Shown in pieces: positions 13,064 to 20,233 of a DNA stretch of 22,147 nucleotides. The stretch spans positions 1-22,147 of the forward strand of contig CAYVFC010000134.1 of the NCBI GenBank assembly GCA_964450715.1. The letters run 5' to 3'. This stretch comes from CAYVFC01 sp964450715 (lineage in GTDB: Bacteria > Myxococcota_A > Polyangia > Polyangiales > JAFGIB01). The notes under the pieces are model-generated. The model was not told the origin of the DNA. It saw only the letters and a list, made by a program, of their open reading frames with translations, and made no database searches. A program made the position numbers and the translations under genes. Every line of letters begins with the position of its first letter. The stretch's first letter is position 1.

Positions 13064-13879
13064 CTAGCTGACGTTGCTGGTGGGTGATTCCTCGCGGCCG
13101 TGGAAGTTGACCACGAAACCCTGACGCCACAGCCGGCCGAGCGCCGTCCGGTTGGCATAGGGGATCTCGGCGTTCTCACCGGAGACCGGGAGTCCATCGG
13201 CGGTGCCGGTGGGCGTGGTCCACGTCGGCATGCGGATGTTGTAATCCGCCTCGAACAGCAGAACCATGTTGCTGTCGACCGCGCCGCTCGGGTTCCACTG
13301 GATCCCTTCTGGGATCGGCATGTAGTTGGAAACGAACGTGTCGCCGTTGTTGGGGTTGACGAGGTCCTTGGATCCACCGACACCCGGCCACAGCAGCACG
13401 GGGCCGAACTCGATGTTTCGCTTCGAGCCGTCCACCTTCAGATCCATCCGGAACGACTGCAAGAACGCTTGCAGCAGTGCGGAACGGATGCTGCGGGCAT
13501 CCTCCACGCTGGTCACCAGCGGTCCCGAGTCGCCGTTGCAGGGCTGAGTGCCGGCGGCCGGCCACAGGTCGTGCGTCAGCCCGTCGGTGCTCAGATCGTC
13601 GTACGGCATGCCGTCGAGCGTGATGCTGATCCCGTGGATGGTGTACCGCCCTCCGCCGCGGGTCTGCCCCGGCTTGACGAGGATAGTATCCCGGCTGGTG
13701 GCCTCGGCACCGGCGAGCGCTTGCGCGTTGGCTTCGCCCTGGCGGTAGTCGAACGCCCGGATCTTCGTCCCCTGACGGATCACCGTGCGCTGACAATTGG
13801 TGCCGTCGTACCGAAGGTCAAACGGCAGGATGAAACGCGACCAGAACGGAAGCGTGTTAACTGCAATTTCCTGTTGCAT
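13064..13879 (-). CDS. Probable major capsid protein
   Basis: A 271-aa protein from ATG 13879 with a strong GGAG site. Evidence for major capsid is contextual: a dedicated leader with a very stable hairpin, central position in the structural block, beta-strand-rich sequence (FWSRFILPFDLRYDG, GGRYTIHGISITLDG, RMDLKVDGSKRNIEFG, NMVLLFEADYNIRMP), no membrane segment, no enzymatic motif, and three further beta-rich genes after it. Its length fits a single jelly-roll rather than the ~350-400 residues of double jelly-roll proteins. I see no sequence match to a known capsid family, so the assignment is inference. Confidence 0.55.
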   Translation of the reverse strand: MQQEIAVNTLPFWSRFILPFDLRYDGTNCQRTVIRQGTKIRAFDYRQGEANAQALAGAEATSRDTILVKPGQTRGGGRYTIHGISITLDGMPYDDLSTDGLTHDLWPAAGTQPCNGDSGPLVTSVEDARSIRSALLQAFLQSFRMDLKVDGSKRNIEFGPVLLWPGVGGSKDLVNPNNGDTFVSNYMPIPEGIQWNPSGAVDSNMVLLFEADYNIRMPTWTTPTGTADGLPVSGENAEIPYANRTALGRLWRQGFVVNFHGREESPTSNVS

Positions 13880-13921
13880 GTGTGTCTCCTGGTGGAGCGT
13901 TGTGCGTTGCTGGGTTGCTGG

Positions 13922-13949
13922 CCGTCCAGAGCCCGGAGGCTCCGGACGG
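13922..13949 (-). promoter_or_regulatory. Stable cUCCGg-tetraloop hairpin in the leader of the probable capsid gene
   Basis: On the minus strand CCGTCCGGAGCC and GGCTCTGGACGG form a 12-bp stem (one G-U pair in RNA) closed by a UCCG loop on a C-G pair, the extra-stable UNCG tetraloop configuration. It sits in the only sizeable gap of the late operon (13880-13971). No T-run follows, so it is more likely an mRNA 5'-end stabiliser, processing site or partial attenuator than a full terminator. Confidence 0.65.
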
Positions 13950-13971
13950 GTGAGGGTTGAGGGGAGTGGGA

Positions 13972-14778
13972 CTAGCGCGCGTTATGCGCGCTCACGTACA
14001 CGGCCTGGGCACCCTTCTGGTAGACCCAAGCGTGGGGGCCGTACCGGCGCTGGGGACCGCGCAGGTAGTAGCTCGCGCCGGCTTCCGACTGCTTCATGGT
14101 CGAGGCGCCGGGCCAGCGGGTCTGCTTCATGGTCATTGCGGCAGAGCGCTTGCGCGCTCCGGCGTCCGAGTAGACGGCGCCCGCACCGGCCGCGCTCGGC
14201 CGGACCATGCTCGAGTCGGTCTGGAGCCGGGACAGTGCGACCAGTTGCCGCACGCGCCCGACCATTACGGCGCTCGTCCCGCCGGCGACGCCGGCGCCAA
14301 CCCGCACGTCGGCGAGCTTGCAGAGCGCAACCGAGGTCACGAGGCCCGCACCGAGCAGGCTTGCTGCCTGGCCCCAGGCGGGGATCGGCAGGTAGTCTGC
14401 TCCCCAGTCGAGGCCTCCGGCGACCAGTCCGCCCACGGCGCCCAGGCCGAAGCCCTTGAACGCCCCGCCCCAAGTCGTGGTGGGGTTCGGGAGCCGGCGG
14501 GTGTATCCGCTCACCCGCACCGACCGACGCCGGCGGCGACGGGTGGCGCGGCGGCGCCGCTTGGGGTTGCTGCGGCGGCGAGACCGGCTCGGATTGACGA
14601 GCACCACGGGCATGCTCGAGCTCGGAGCCGGGTTGCGGCGCCGGTAGCGGCGGGGGTTTCGGCGCCGGCGTGCGCTGGCGCGTCGGGTGGAGCGCCGACG
14701 ACCGCCGCGGCGGCGTCGACGATTGGCGGCGATCATCCGCCGCGTGGCTGCTCGTTGGGCTGCGGTTCGTCTGGCCAT
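13972..14778 (-). CDS. Protamine-like Arg-rich protein with hydrophobic core
   Basis: A 268-aa protein from ATG 14778 with GAAGGATA upstream. Residues 1-86 are close to half Arg, with blocks such as RRRRGGRRRSTRRASARRRR and NPRRYRRRNP. A Gly/Ala-rich hydrophobic stretch (~104-155, GGAFKGFGLGAVGGLVAGGL and SLLGAGLVTSVALCKL) could be one or two membrane segments. The C-terminal ~100 residues are soluble with Tyr/Arg near the end. It is most likely a virion DNA-binding and condensing protein, perhaps linking genome to membrane. The adjacent capsid gene supports high-level late expression. Confidence 0.72.
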   Translation of the reverse strand: MARRTAAQRAATRRMIAANRRRRRGGRRRSTRRASARRRRNPRRYRRRNPAPSSSMPVVLVNPSRSRRRSNPKRRRRATRRRRRRSVRVSGYTRRLPNPTTTWGGAFKGFGLGAVGGLVAGGLDWGADYLPIPAWGQAASLLGAGLVTSVALCKLADVRVGAGVAGGTSAVMVGRVRQLVALSRLQTDSSMVRPSAAGAGAVYSDAGARKRSAAMTMKQTRWPGASTMKQSEAGASYYLRGPQRRYGPHAWVYQKGAQAVYVSAHNAR

Positions 14779-15176
14779 TATCCTTCAATGCCTCTCTTTG
14801 TAACTCGCGCGGCCCCACCGACGATCGGCCCAAGCCGACCGTCGGCGGTGCCGGTGAGAATGGGGAAGGGCCGCCCGAACGGGTGGACCCAAATCGCGTG
14901 CTCCTGGTTCTTGGTGGTCTCATACTCAACGGCTCGGAGCTTTCCGAGCTCGAACACCTCGCGATCGGCCGGCACATGGACGCGCCGTCGACGCTTGGGG
15001 CCACGGCCCCAGTGAAACTCTCGATAGGCCTCGGCGGCCGGGCTCGGGTTGCGCCGCGCGCACGACACGCGCGAGCCGGGCGGGATGCGCCCGGCGCGGT
15101 AGGCGCGGCCGATCGCCCGCAGCTCCGCGCGCGTCGGCGGCTTCTGCCCTTCCCAGATGATGACCGGGCGAGTCAT
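14778..15176 (-). CDS. Basic protein sharing a duplicated N-terminal module (132 aa)
   Basis: Start ATG 15176 (overlapping the previous stop). Residues 1-46 (MTRPVIIWEGQKPPTRAELR onward, ending NPSP) match residues 1-46 of the upstream 249-aa protein at 27 of 46 positions; after that the two diverge. The rest here is basic (GPKRRRRVHVPADREVFEL) and ends with a strand-rich part (HAIWVHPFGRPFPILTG). The shared head likely docks both proteins to the same partner. Function unknown; the basic middle suggests nucleic-acid or membrane contact. Confidence 0.65.
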   Translation of the reverse strand: MTRPVIIWEGQKPPTRAELRAIGRAYRAGRIPPGSRVSCARRNPSPAAEAYREFHWGRGPKRRRRVHVPADREVFELGKLRAVEYETTKNQEHAIWVHPFGRPFPILTGTADGRLGPIVGGAARVTKRGIEG

Positions 15177-15922
15177 CCGGCCTCCGCGTAGTAAGCGGCC
15201 TCTTGCGCCGCGAGCTCGTCCGCGAGCTCGTCCGGGTCGAAGGCTTCGGCCTGCATGGCGTCCACTTCCGCGACGTTCTCCGCGGCCCATTCCAGGAAGG
15301 CTTCGGTGCGCGTCTTCTTCGGCACGCGGGTGCGGACGCGATTTTTCATCGCGTGCCAAACCGTCCGGAGCTCGGGCGGCAGATTGTTGGCGACCTGCTC
15401 GTCGGACTCGTCACGGGCGATGCGTCCCGGGTGACGACGCACGGGCTTCGGGCCGCGAGCCTTGCGGCGGCTCGAGCGGATGCGCCGCAGGTCGCGCTGG
15501 TATCCGCGCTCGGCCTCGAGCTCGGCTTGCGCCCGCAGGACCGGCAGCTTGGCGGCGGCGATGCGCCCCTGCCACACGGCGCGGTGTCGCTCTCGGAGCT
15601 CGGCCACGCGTTCATTGACCCACCGGCGCCATTTTTCCCGGAACCGCGCCACCGTAGCGGCGAGCCGAGGCCGGGACAGGTCCCGCCGGCGCCGGAGCTC
15701 TCCCACCTCCTTGCGGCTCTGCTCCTTGGCTTGCCGCAGCTGGTAGCGGAGCAGCTCGAGCCGGCCGCGCTCGCGCTCGCGTTCCGGGCTCGGGTTTTGG
15801 ATGGCGCACGCTACCGCGTCTCCCGGCTGAAGCTGCCCGCTGCGCCAGGCTTGCGCGATGGCCCGGAGCTCGGCCGGCGACGGCGGAGAGCTGCCTTGCC
15901 AGAGCACCACGGGCCGGGTCAT
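15173..15922 (-). CDS. Coiled-coil protein with the duplicated N-terminal module (249 aa)
   Basis: ATG 15922, overlapping the previous stop. Residues 1-46 (MTRPVVLWQG ... NPSP) are the module shared with the following gene. Residues ~48-150 form a long, highly charged coiled coil (RERERGRLELLRYQLRQAKE, EVGELRRRRDLSRPRLAATV), then a basic patch (RSSRRKARGPKPVRRHPGR) and an acidic C-terminus (DPDELADELAAQEAAYYAEA). A structural, scaffold or genome-organising role is inferred. Its charge segregation is striking. Confidence 0.68.
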   Translation of the reverse strand: MTRPVVLWQGSSPPSPAELRAIAQAWRSGQLQPGDAVACAIQNPSPERERERGRLELLRYQLRQAKEQSRKEVGELRRRRDLSRPRLAATVARFREKWRRWVNERVAELRERHRAVWQGRIAAAKLPVLRAQAELEAERGYQRDLRRIRSSRRKARGPKPVRRHPGRIARDESDEQVANNLPPELRTVWHAMKNRVRTRVPKKTRTEAFLEWAAENVAEVDAMQAEAFDPDELADELAAQEAAYYAEAG

Positions 15923-16131
15923 GGTGCGAGCTCCCGCAGCTGCATCTGCGACAGGGCCGTTAGCATCGCCCCGCCGCCAATGAAAAACCCCATGGTCGCG
16001 CCGATGGTCAGCCGGTCACGTTTGGAAAGATCGGACGCTCCCCAGAGCAGGGCCGCAAGGCCGCTCGCACCGATGGTGCTGATCGCGGCTCCCACGCCGA
16101 GCCCTAGCAACGGAAGCGCCCGCGAGCTCAC
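15919..16131 (-). CDS. Small two-span membrane protein (70 aa)
   Basis: GTG 16131 overlaps the upstream stop (GTGA). Residues ~6-30 (LPLLGLGVGAAISTIGASGL) and ~42-60 (TIGATMGFFIGGGAMLTAL) are hydrophobic, joined by a charged SDLSKRDR loop. Small two-span proteins are common membrane constituents of internal-membrane phages. Start in this short gene is supported only by coupling. Confidence 0.65.
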   Translation of the reverse strand: MSSRALPLLGLGVGAAISTIGASGLAALLWGASDLSKRDRLTIGATMGFFIGGGAMLTALSQMQLRELAP

Positions 16132-16970
16132 GCAGCGTCCCTCCGCACGTAGGCCAGGCCCGCCGCGCCGCCGGCGATGCCGAGCACGCCGGCCGCGCCG
16201 ATGAGCCAGTATCGCTGCTGCTGCTCGTCGGCTGCGGCCTTCACGGCCGCGGCGTTCGCGATCTCGATCGGGCTCGCGTCCGGCATGATGCCGGTAACTT
16301 GCGCGGTGGCGAGCCGCGCTTGATAGCTCCGCAACGACGCATCGATCGCCGCGGCGCGGATCCGCACGTCCGGGTCGAGGTAGCGCCAGACGGCCAGCCC
16401 TCCGATCACGGCGACCGCGGCCCCACCGACGATGACGGCGATTGCGCCGATGGGCAGCGCGGCCGGCTGGTAGCCTCCCAGGATCGGCTCGGCGCCGTAG
16501 CCTTCCGGCACTTCGCCGCCCTGCTCGGCTTGCGCGATCTGGGTGAGCAGGCGATCCGTCGCCAAGCACAGCAGGCGCGGCCAGCCGGGCAATGGCCGGT
16601 CCGCGTACGTGGCCGACGTCCAGTGCGTCCCTCCGAACAGCCCGATCGCGCTCGGCAACGGCGACTCCCCGACGATCGGGAGGTAGGTTTCCTCTTCCGA
16701 CCAGTCCGAGCTCGCATTGACAATCCGCGTGCCGCGGTACTGTCCGCCGGGCCCGTACACTGCCACCCGGGACCATTCGTCCGAGCTCGCCGCCACGTGC
16801 CGCAAGCTGGCCAGGCTCGCCGCGAACTGCACCGCTTCGCTCTGCGTCAGGCCGGGGCCTCGCCCGGGACCCAGGCTTCCCATGGCGGCCCAGCCGATGA
16901 GCTTGGCACCGACGGCCAGGGCGGTCTGCGCGTCGAAGTCGACGCGGGCATATTTCCAGGATTGCGGCAT
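16128..16970 (-). CDS. Membrane protein with two C-terminal spans (280 aa)
   Basis: ATG 16970 with AAAGGGAA upstream; longer upstream extensions would overlay the LysM gene and are rejected. Residues 1-165 are soluble and Ser/Gly/Trp-rich. Residues ~172-195 (PIGAIAVIVGGAAVAVIGGL) and ~254-275 (WLIGAAGVLGIAGGAAGLAY) span the membrane, flanking a ~58-residue helical loop. Both ends would lie on the same side, with RRDAA at the C-terminus. No enzyme motif is seen. Likely a virion membrane protein; function unknown. Confidence 0.68.
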   Translation of the reverse strand: MPQSWKYARVDFDAQTALAVGAKLIGWAAMGSLGPGRGPGLTQSEAVQFAASLASLRHVAASSDEWSRVAVYGPGGQYRGTRIVNASSDWSEEETYLPIVGESPLPSAIGLFGGTHWTSATYADRPLPGWPRLLCLATDRLLTQIAQAEQGGEVPEGYGAEPILGGYQPAALPIGAIAVIVGGAAVAVIGGLAVWRYLDPDVRIRAAAIDASLRSYQARLATAQVTGIMPDASPIEIANAAAVKAAADEQQQRYWLIGAAGVLGIAGGAAGLAYVRRDAA

Positions 16971-16984
16971 GGGTTCCCTTTCTC

Positions 16985-17800
16985 CTACCGGCGACGTCGG
17001 CGCCGGCGGGGCGAGCTCGAGCGGCGGCGACGGCGCTTGCTGCCGCGGGTCGCCCCCCACACGATGAGACCCACCGTCGCCAGGCCCAGGCCTCCGACCA
17101 GCGCGATGCGGGTGGTCGTCCACCAGGACTCTTGACCGTTCGGAGCCGGCGCCGGCTCGACCGCGCCCGGTCCGCCGACGAGCACGGGCGGGGCGCCCAG
17201 CACTGGCTCGGTCGGGATGGGGCCTGCCTGCTCGCCGGGCAGCTCGCCGGGTGGCTGATCGCCGGGCTCCGAGGGAACCTCGAGCGGTGGCCAGGGCATC
17301 GTTGCCGGCCAACCGGGGGGCGGCTCCGCCGGGAGCTCGGGGATCGGGTACCCGCCACCGGCCAGCGGCGGCTCGTCGGGTCCGGGAACCGGCGAGCCAT
17401 CCGCCGGCGGTTGCGCCGCCGGCGGACCCGGGCTCGGCGGAGCGGCGCCCGGCTGGGTCAGGTCCGGAATCAGGATCACATCCCCGGGCACGGCCTTGTC
17501 GTAGCTCGCCCCGAGGATCGGGCGGTTCTGCTCGATGTTGCCGATCAGGTGGACGCCGGCCATGGTCCGTTCGCCGTAGTACTGGCCGCTCATCGCCCAC
17601 AGGGTGTCTCCGCTCCGGATGGTGCGAAGCAGCATCCACTGCCCATAGGGGGTATTCCAGGCCCACGTGCCCCGGTCGTCGGTCATCAGCGATAGACCGG
17701 CGCTCGCGTCCGCCGGGCCGCCTTGGGCGATGCCGCTGGCGTTGCGCCAATTGACAAACGGGGGCAGCCCGTGAATGCGAACAATGTTCCGGTTCATCAT
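16985..17800 (-). CDS. LysM protein with membrane anchor and Arg/Ser-rich tail
   Basis: A 271-aa protein from ATG 17800 with GAAAGGA upstream. Residues ~57-113 are LysM-like: LLRTIRSGDTLWAMSGQYYG, LIGNIEQNRPIL, and DVILIPDL at the end. A ~110-residue Pro/Gly/Glu-rich stalk follows, then a membrane helix (~229-252, TTRIALVGGLGLATVGLIVW) and the tail GSKRRRRRSSSPRRRRRRR. LysM binds N-acetylglucosamine in peptidoglycan. The predicted layout is outer wall-binding head, flexible stalk, membrane anchor and inner basic tail, which fits a virion or entry-vertex protein gripping host wall and packaged genome. That arrangement is inferred. Confidence 0.8.
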   Translation of the reverse strand: MMNRNIVRIHGLPPFVNWRNASGIAQGGPADASAGLSLMTDDRGTWAWNTPYGQWMLLRTIRSGDTLWAMSGQYYGERTMAGVHLIGNIEQNRPILGASYDKAVPGDVILIPDLTQPGAAPPSPGPPAAQPPADGSPVPGPDEPPLAGGGYPIPELPAEPPPGWPATMPWPPLEVPSEPGDQPPGELPGEQAGPIPTEPVLGAPPVLVGGPGAVEPAPAPNGQESWWTTTRIALVGGLGLATVGLIVWGATRGSKRRRRRSSSPRRRRRRR

Positions 17801-17814
17801 TGGGAGCGATCCTT

Positions 17815-18744
17815 TCAGACCAGCGCGCCACCCACGGCGGCGACGGCGGCGACAGCGGCCGGAGTCCAGTTAGGCAGGCCGCGCACACCGGACGGGGCCG
17901 GCGTAGCGATCGGGGGTTCGACCGGTTCGGGCCCGTGCCCGACCAGAATCGGATCGGCCCCTCCCCACAGGGGCACGAGAAAAGCCCGCACGACGTCGGG
18001 CGCAACCACATAAGCTTGAAGCTCGTGCGCGCGTGCGTTCGAGCCGGCATACCAGAGCGCCACGAAGCGGTCGGCGCCGGCGATCTGGATCGGCGTGGGG
18101 TACGCTTCGCCGGCGCGCAAGGCCGGCGACGTGTCGCGCGGCGGAAAGGCGCCGGGCATCCAGGGCTCGGTGGAGCTCGAGCGCTCGGCGATCCACTGAT
18201 ACAGGCTCGACAGGGCAAGGCCGGTCGGGGCGATGCCGCGCGCCGGCTGCACTTGGCTCGCGGTGCAGACCATCGCCCCCCCCTGCCCCTGCGCTGCCTC
18301 GAGCGCATAGGCGGCAAAGGGGCCCATCTGCCCGGCCCAGTCGGCATAATAGGCTGTGGGGTCCTCGGCGCCGGTGTGGATGCGCCGCGGGGCCAGCATC
18401 GGGTGCATTCCATCGATCGCGCCCACAAAGGAGAGCCGCGCGCGGTCGAGCGGTGAGCGCAGCAGTTCCCGAACGCCAGAGTTGCTGCCCGCGGAGAAAC
18501 CCACCACGGCGATCCGGCCGAGCTCGCCGAGGTCGGCCCCTAGATACTGGCGATAGCGGTGGACAAGGTTCGGGAGCAGGGCGCCGTCCGAGTCGCGCAA
18601 CCCGTCGGCCGCTCGCTTCCAGCTCGGATGGCCCCCCGTCGGCACGCCGGGCCACTCGAGCAGCTTGGGCGGCTCACCGGACCAGGGCATCCAGTCCGGC
18701 GATCGCCGCAAGGCCGCGCAGCTGATGATGAGGTCGCGCCTCAT
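17815..18744 (-). CDS. Tail-anchored alpha/beta hydrolase-like protein
   Basis: A 309-aa protein from ATG 18744 overlapping the upstream stop. GRIAVVGFSAGSNSGVRELL (76-95) is a nucleophile elbow with S84 in G-F-S-A-G. Further C-terminal regions resemble a hydrolase core with candidate acid and His (for example AIDGMHPML, and H near AHELQAYVVAP). The last ~20 residues (LPNWTPAAVAAVAAVGGALV) form a membrane anchor after a Pro-rich stalk. It might be an esterase acting on envelope lipid or glycan esters, comparable in concept to LysB of mycobacteriophages. The full triad cannot be fixed by eye. Confidence 0.68.
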   Translation of the reverse strand: MRRDLIISCAALRRSPDWMPWSGEPPKLLEWPGVPTGGHPSWKRAADGLRDSDGALLPNLVHRYRQYLGADLGELGRIAVVGFSAGSNSGVRELLRSPLDRARLSFVGAIDGMHPMLAPRRIHTGAEDPTAYYADWAGQMGPFAAYALEAAQGQGGAMVCTASQVQPARGIAPTGLALSSLYQWIAERSSSTEPWMPGAFPPRDTSPALRAGEAYPTPIQIAGADRFVALWYAGSNARAHELQAYVVAPDVVRAFLVPLWGGADPILVGHGPEPVEPPIATPAPSGVRGLPNWTPAAVAAVAAVGGALV

Positions 18745-19658
18745 GACAGCACCTTCCAGGCGCCGAGCCCAACCAGGGCGCCGGCGCCGAGCGCCACGCC
18801 AAGCCGCCAACCGGCCGCGCCCCAGCTGCGATCGTTGCTTCGGATGTAGGGCGCGTCGCGCGTCTGCTCATGCACCTCGAGGGCGGTGCGGGTCTGCTCG
18901 CGCTGCGCGGCGTACATGGCCGAAAACCGCGCCTCCACGGCCGAGCGGCCTTGCATGTTCTGGGCATCGCTCAGCCCGCGTGCGGCGGCTTTCTGGATCG
19001 TGAGCTGCAAAACGGTGGCGTTGTAGGCGAGCTGAAGATCGCGGTAGACCGCATCGGCGCGATCTTCGATCCAGGTCTTCTTCGCCGCATCGCTGATGCC
19101 GCGCGCCTGCAAGTCTTGCCAGAGCTGCCCCATGCTTTCGAGGCCCAGCACGACATACTGCCCGCGCGACGACTCGAGCGGAGCGCCGTTGACGTCCAGC
19201 AACAGCATCGCTTGCTGCCATTCGGCCTGCGGGTGCTCCGGGTCGAGGCCTTCCCAGCGCGCACCGGGCCAGAGCTCGGCGTGTAGCGCGTTGATCTGGT
19301 CCAGGTAGCGTTGGAACTCGGCGCCGAGCTCGCGATCGATCTCGGTGGCCCAGCGCCATTGCGCAAAGTGCGCCGCGATATCGATCCGCCGCTGCCGGGC
19401 GGCCTCGGCTTCCTCGTTGTCGGAAAACCACCCGCCGATCGTGTTGCTGATCCACCCGGCGAGCTCGCCGGCGATGTACCCGCACAGCGGCGCCGCCGCT
19501 CCGGCGCCGACGGCCGTGCAGGCCGCAGCGCCGGCGACGGTGCCCGCTACCTCCGCATACGCCGTGATATCCTCTTGACTCGTGCCGAAGTCGCGGTCTT
19601 CCGCTTCCTCGAGCGCTGCCGAGTAGGACTGATCCGCAATGTCGGAGGCGTCGGGCAT
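18741..19658 (-). CDS. Helical tail-anchored virion protein candidate (305 aa)
   Basis: ATG 19658, 6 nt from the upstream stop. Acidic N-terminus, a Gly/Ala-rich hydrophobic segment at ~35-75 (VAGTVAGAAACTAVGAGAAA), long amphipathic helices in the middle (AARQRRIDIAAHFAQWRWAT, RDLQLAYNATVLQLTIQKAA) and a C-terminal anchor (~283-305, RLGVALGAGALVGLGAWKVL). The two hydrophobic ends suggest a membrane-associated protein, perhaps a DNA-translocation or membrane-tubulating component. No family recognised. Confidence 0.65.
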   Translation of the reverse strand: MPDASDIADQSYSAALEEAEDRDFGTSQEDITAYAEVAGTVAGAAACTAVGAGAAAPLCGYIAGELAGWISNTIGGWFSDNEEAEAARQRRIDIAAHFAQWRWATEIDRELGAEFQRYLDQINALHAELWPGARWEGLDPEHPQAEWQQAMLLLDVNGAPLESSRGQYVVLGLESMGQLWQDLQARGISDAAKKTWIEDRADAVYRDLQLAYNATVLQLTIQKAAARGLSDAQNMQGRSAVEARFSAMYAAQREQTRTALEVHEQTRDAPYIRSNDRSWGAAGWRLGVALGAGALVGLGAWKVLS

Positions 19659-19664
19659 CGGGGG

Positions 19665-20216
19665 TCAGACTAGGGTCACATCCTGGAAGGACCAGAGCAC
19701 CGCGGCGACGTAAACGTGATTGAAGGGCCCGGCCAGCGCGACTTCGTACACGAGCTCGTGAGTTGCCGACGCGACGCCATGCGCGGCGAGCTCGGCGGCC
19801 CGGAACGTCTGGGGACGGAGCTGCCGATCCAGCTCGCGAATGTCGGCGAGCTCCACGAACTGCAACGCGGAAAACCCCACCGTGTCGTACTGACCCTGGA
19901 GCGCGTTGATCGGGCACTGCTGGTCAATGGGGAAGGTGGGCAAGGCGATCTCGGTCTCGTCCGGCTCGATCTGGAGCTCGCACACGTACTGAGTGCCGCT
20001 CGAGCTCGCGGCCAGGGTCATCCCGCGGATCATGGTGGCGGGGGTCGGCGGGGTGCCGGTGGTCGGAACGAAGGTCGCGTCTCCGTAGTCGCCGAGCACG
20101 CGATCGGCCTCGCGTTTGAGCTCGGCGGCCGTGGCGCCGTAGAAGGTCACGATTCCGCCCCCCGCGGTGGGGTTCGGGGGTTCGGTCAGGACTCGAGCGG
20201 AGAGGGGTAGATCCAT
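19665..20216 (-). CDS. Beta-rich structural protein, shorter paralogue (183 aa)
   Basis: ATG 20216. Blocks MIRGMTLAASSSGTQYVCEL, VELADIRELDRQLRP and HELVYEVALAGPFNHVYVAA align in order with matching blocks of the upstream 276-aa protein (CGMSLGGGGGGAAWRVTLTL, FAELDAVTARLVDDI, AFVYDVQVAGGGRDGIYMVA). Two adjacent paralogues of a soluble, beta-rich protein with no enzyme motif fit capsid, spike or vertex components. Similarity is by eye and moderate. Confidence 0.6.
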   Translation of the reverse strand: MDLPLSARVLTEPPNPTAGGGIVTFYGATAAELKREADRVLGDYGDATFVPTTGTPPTPATMIRGMTLAASSSGTQYVCELQIEPDETEIALPTFPIDQQCPINALQGQYDTVGFSALQFVELADIRELDRQLRPQTFRAAELAAHGVASATHELVYEVALAGPFNHVYVAAVLWSFQDVTLV

Positions 20217-20233
20217 TGATTGCTCCAGGGCGG

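Noticed and set aside
11659..13071. Long plus-strand open frame (470 codons) opposite the capsid-like genes
   Set aside because: It is antisense to three coupled leftward genes with ribosome-binding sites, is rich in Arg/Asp/Gly/His from high-GC composition, and matches no fold. Similar antisense frames occur at 7655-8788 (plus) and 4195-5364 (minus).
16128..18428. 766-codon minus-strand frame that would extend the 280-aa membrane protein upstream
   Set aside because: The upstream part overlaps the LysM and hydrolase genes in another frame and is compositionally biased; ATG 16970 has a good AAGGGAA site.
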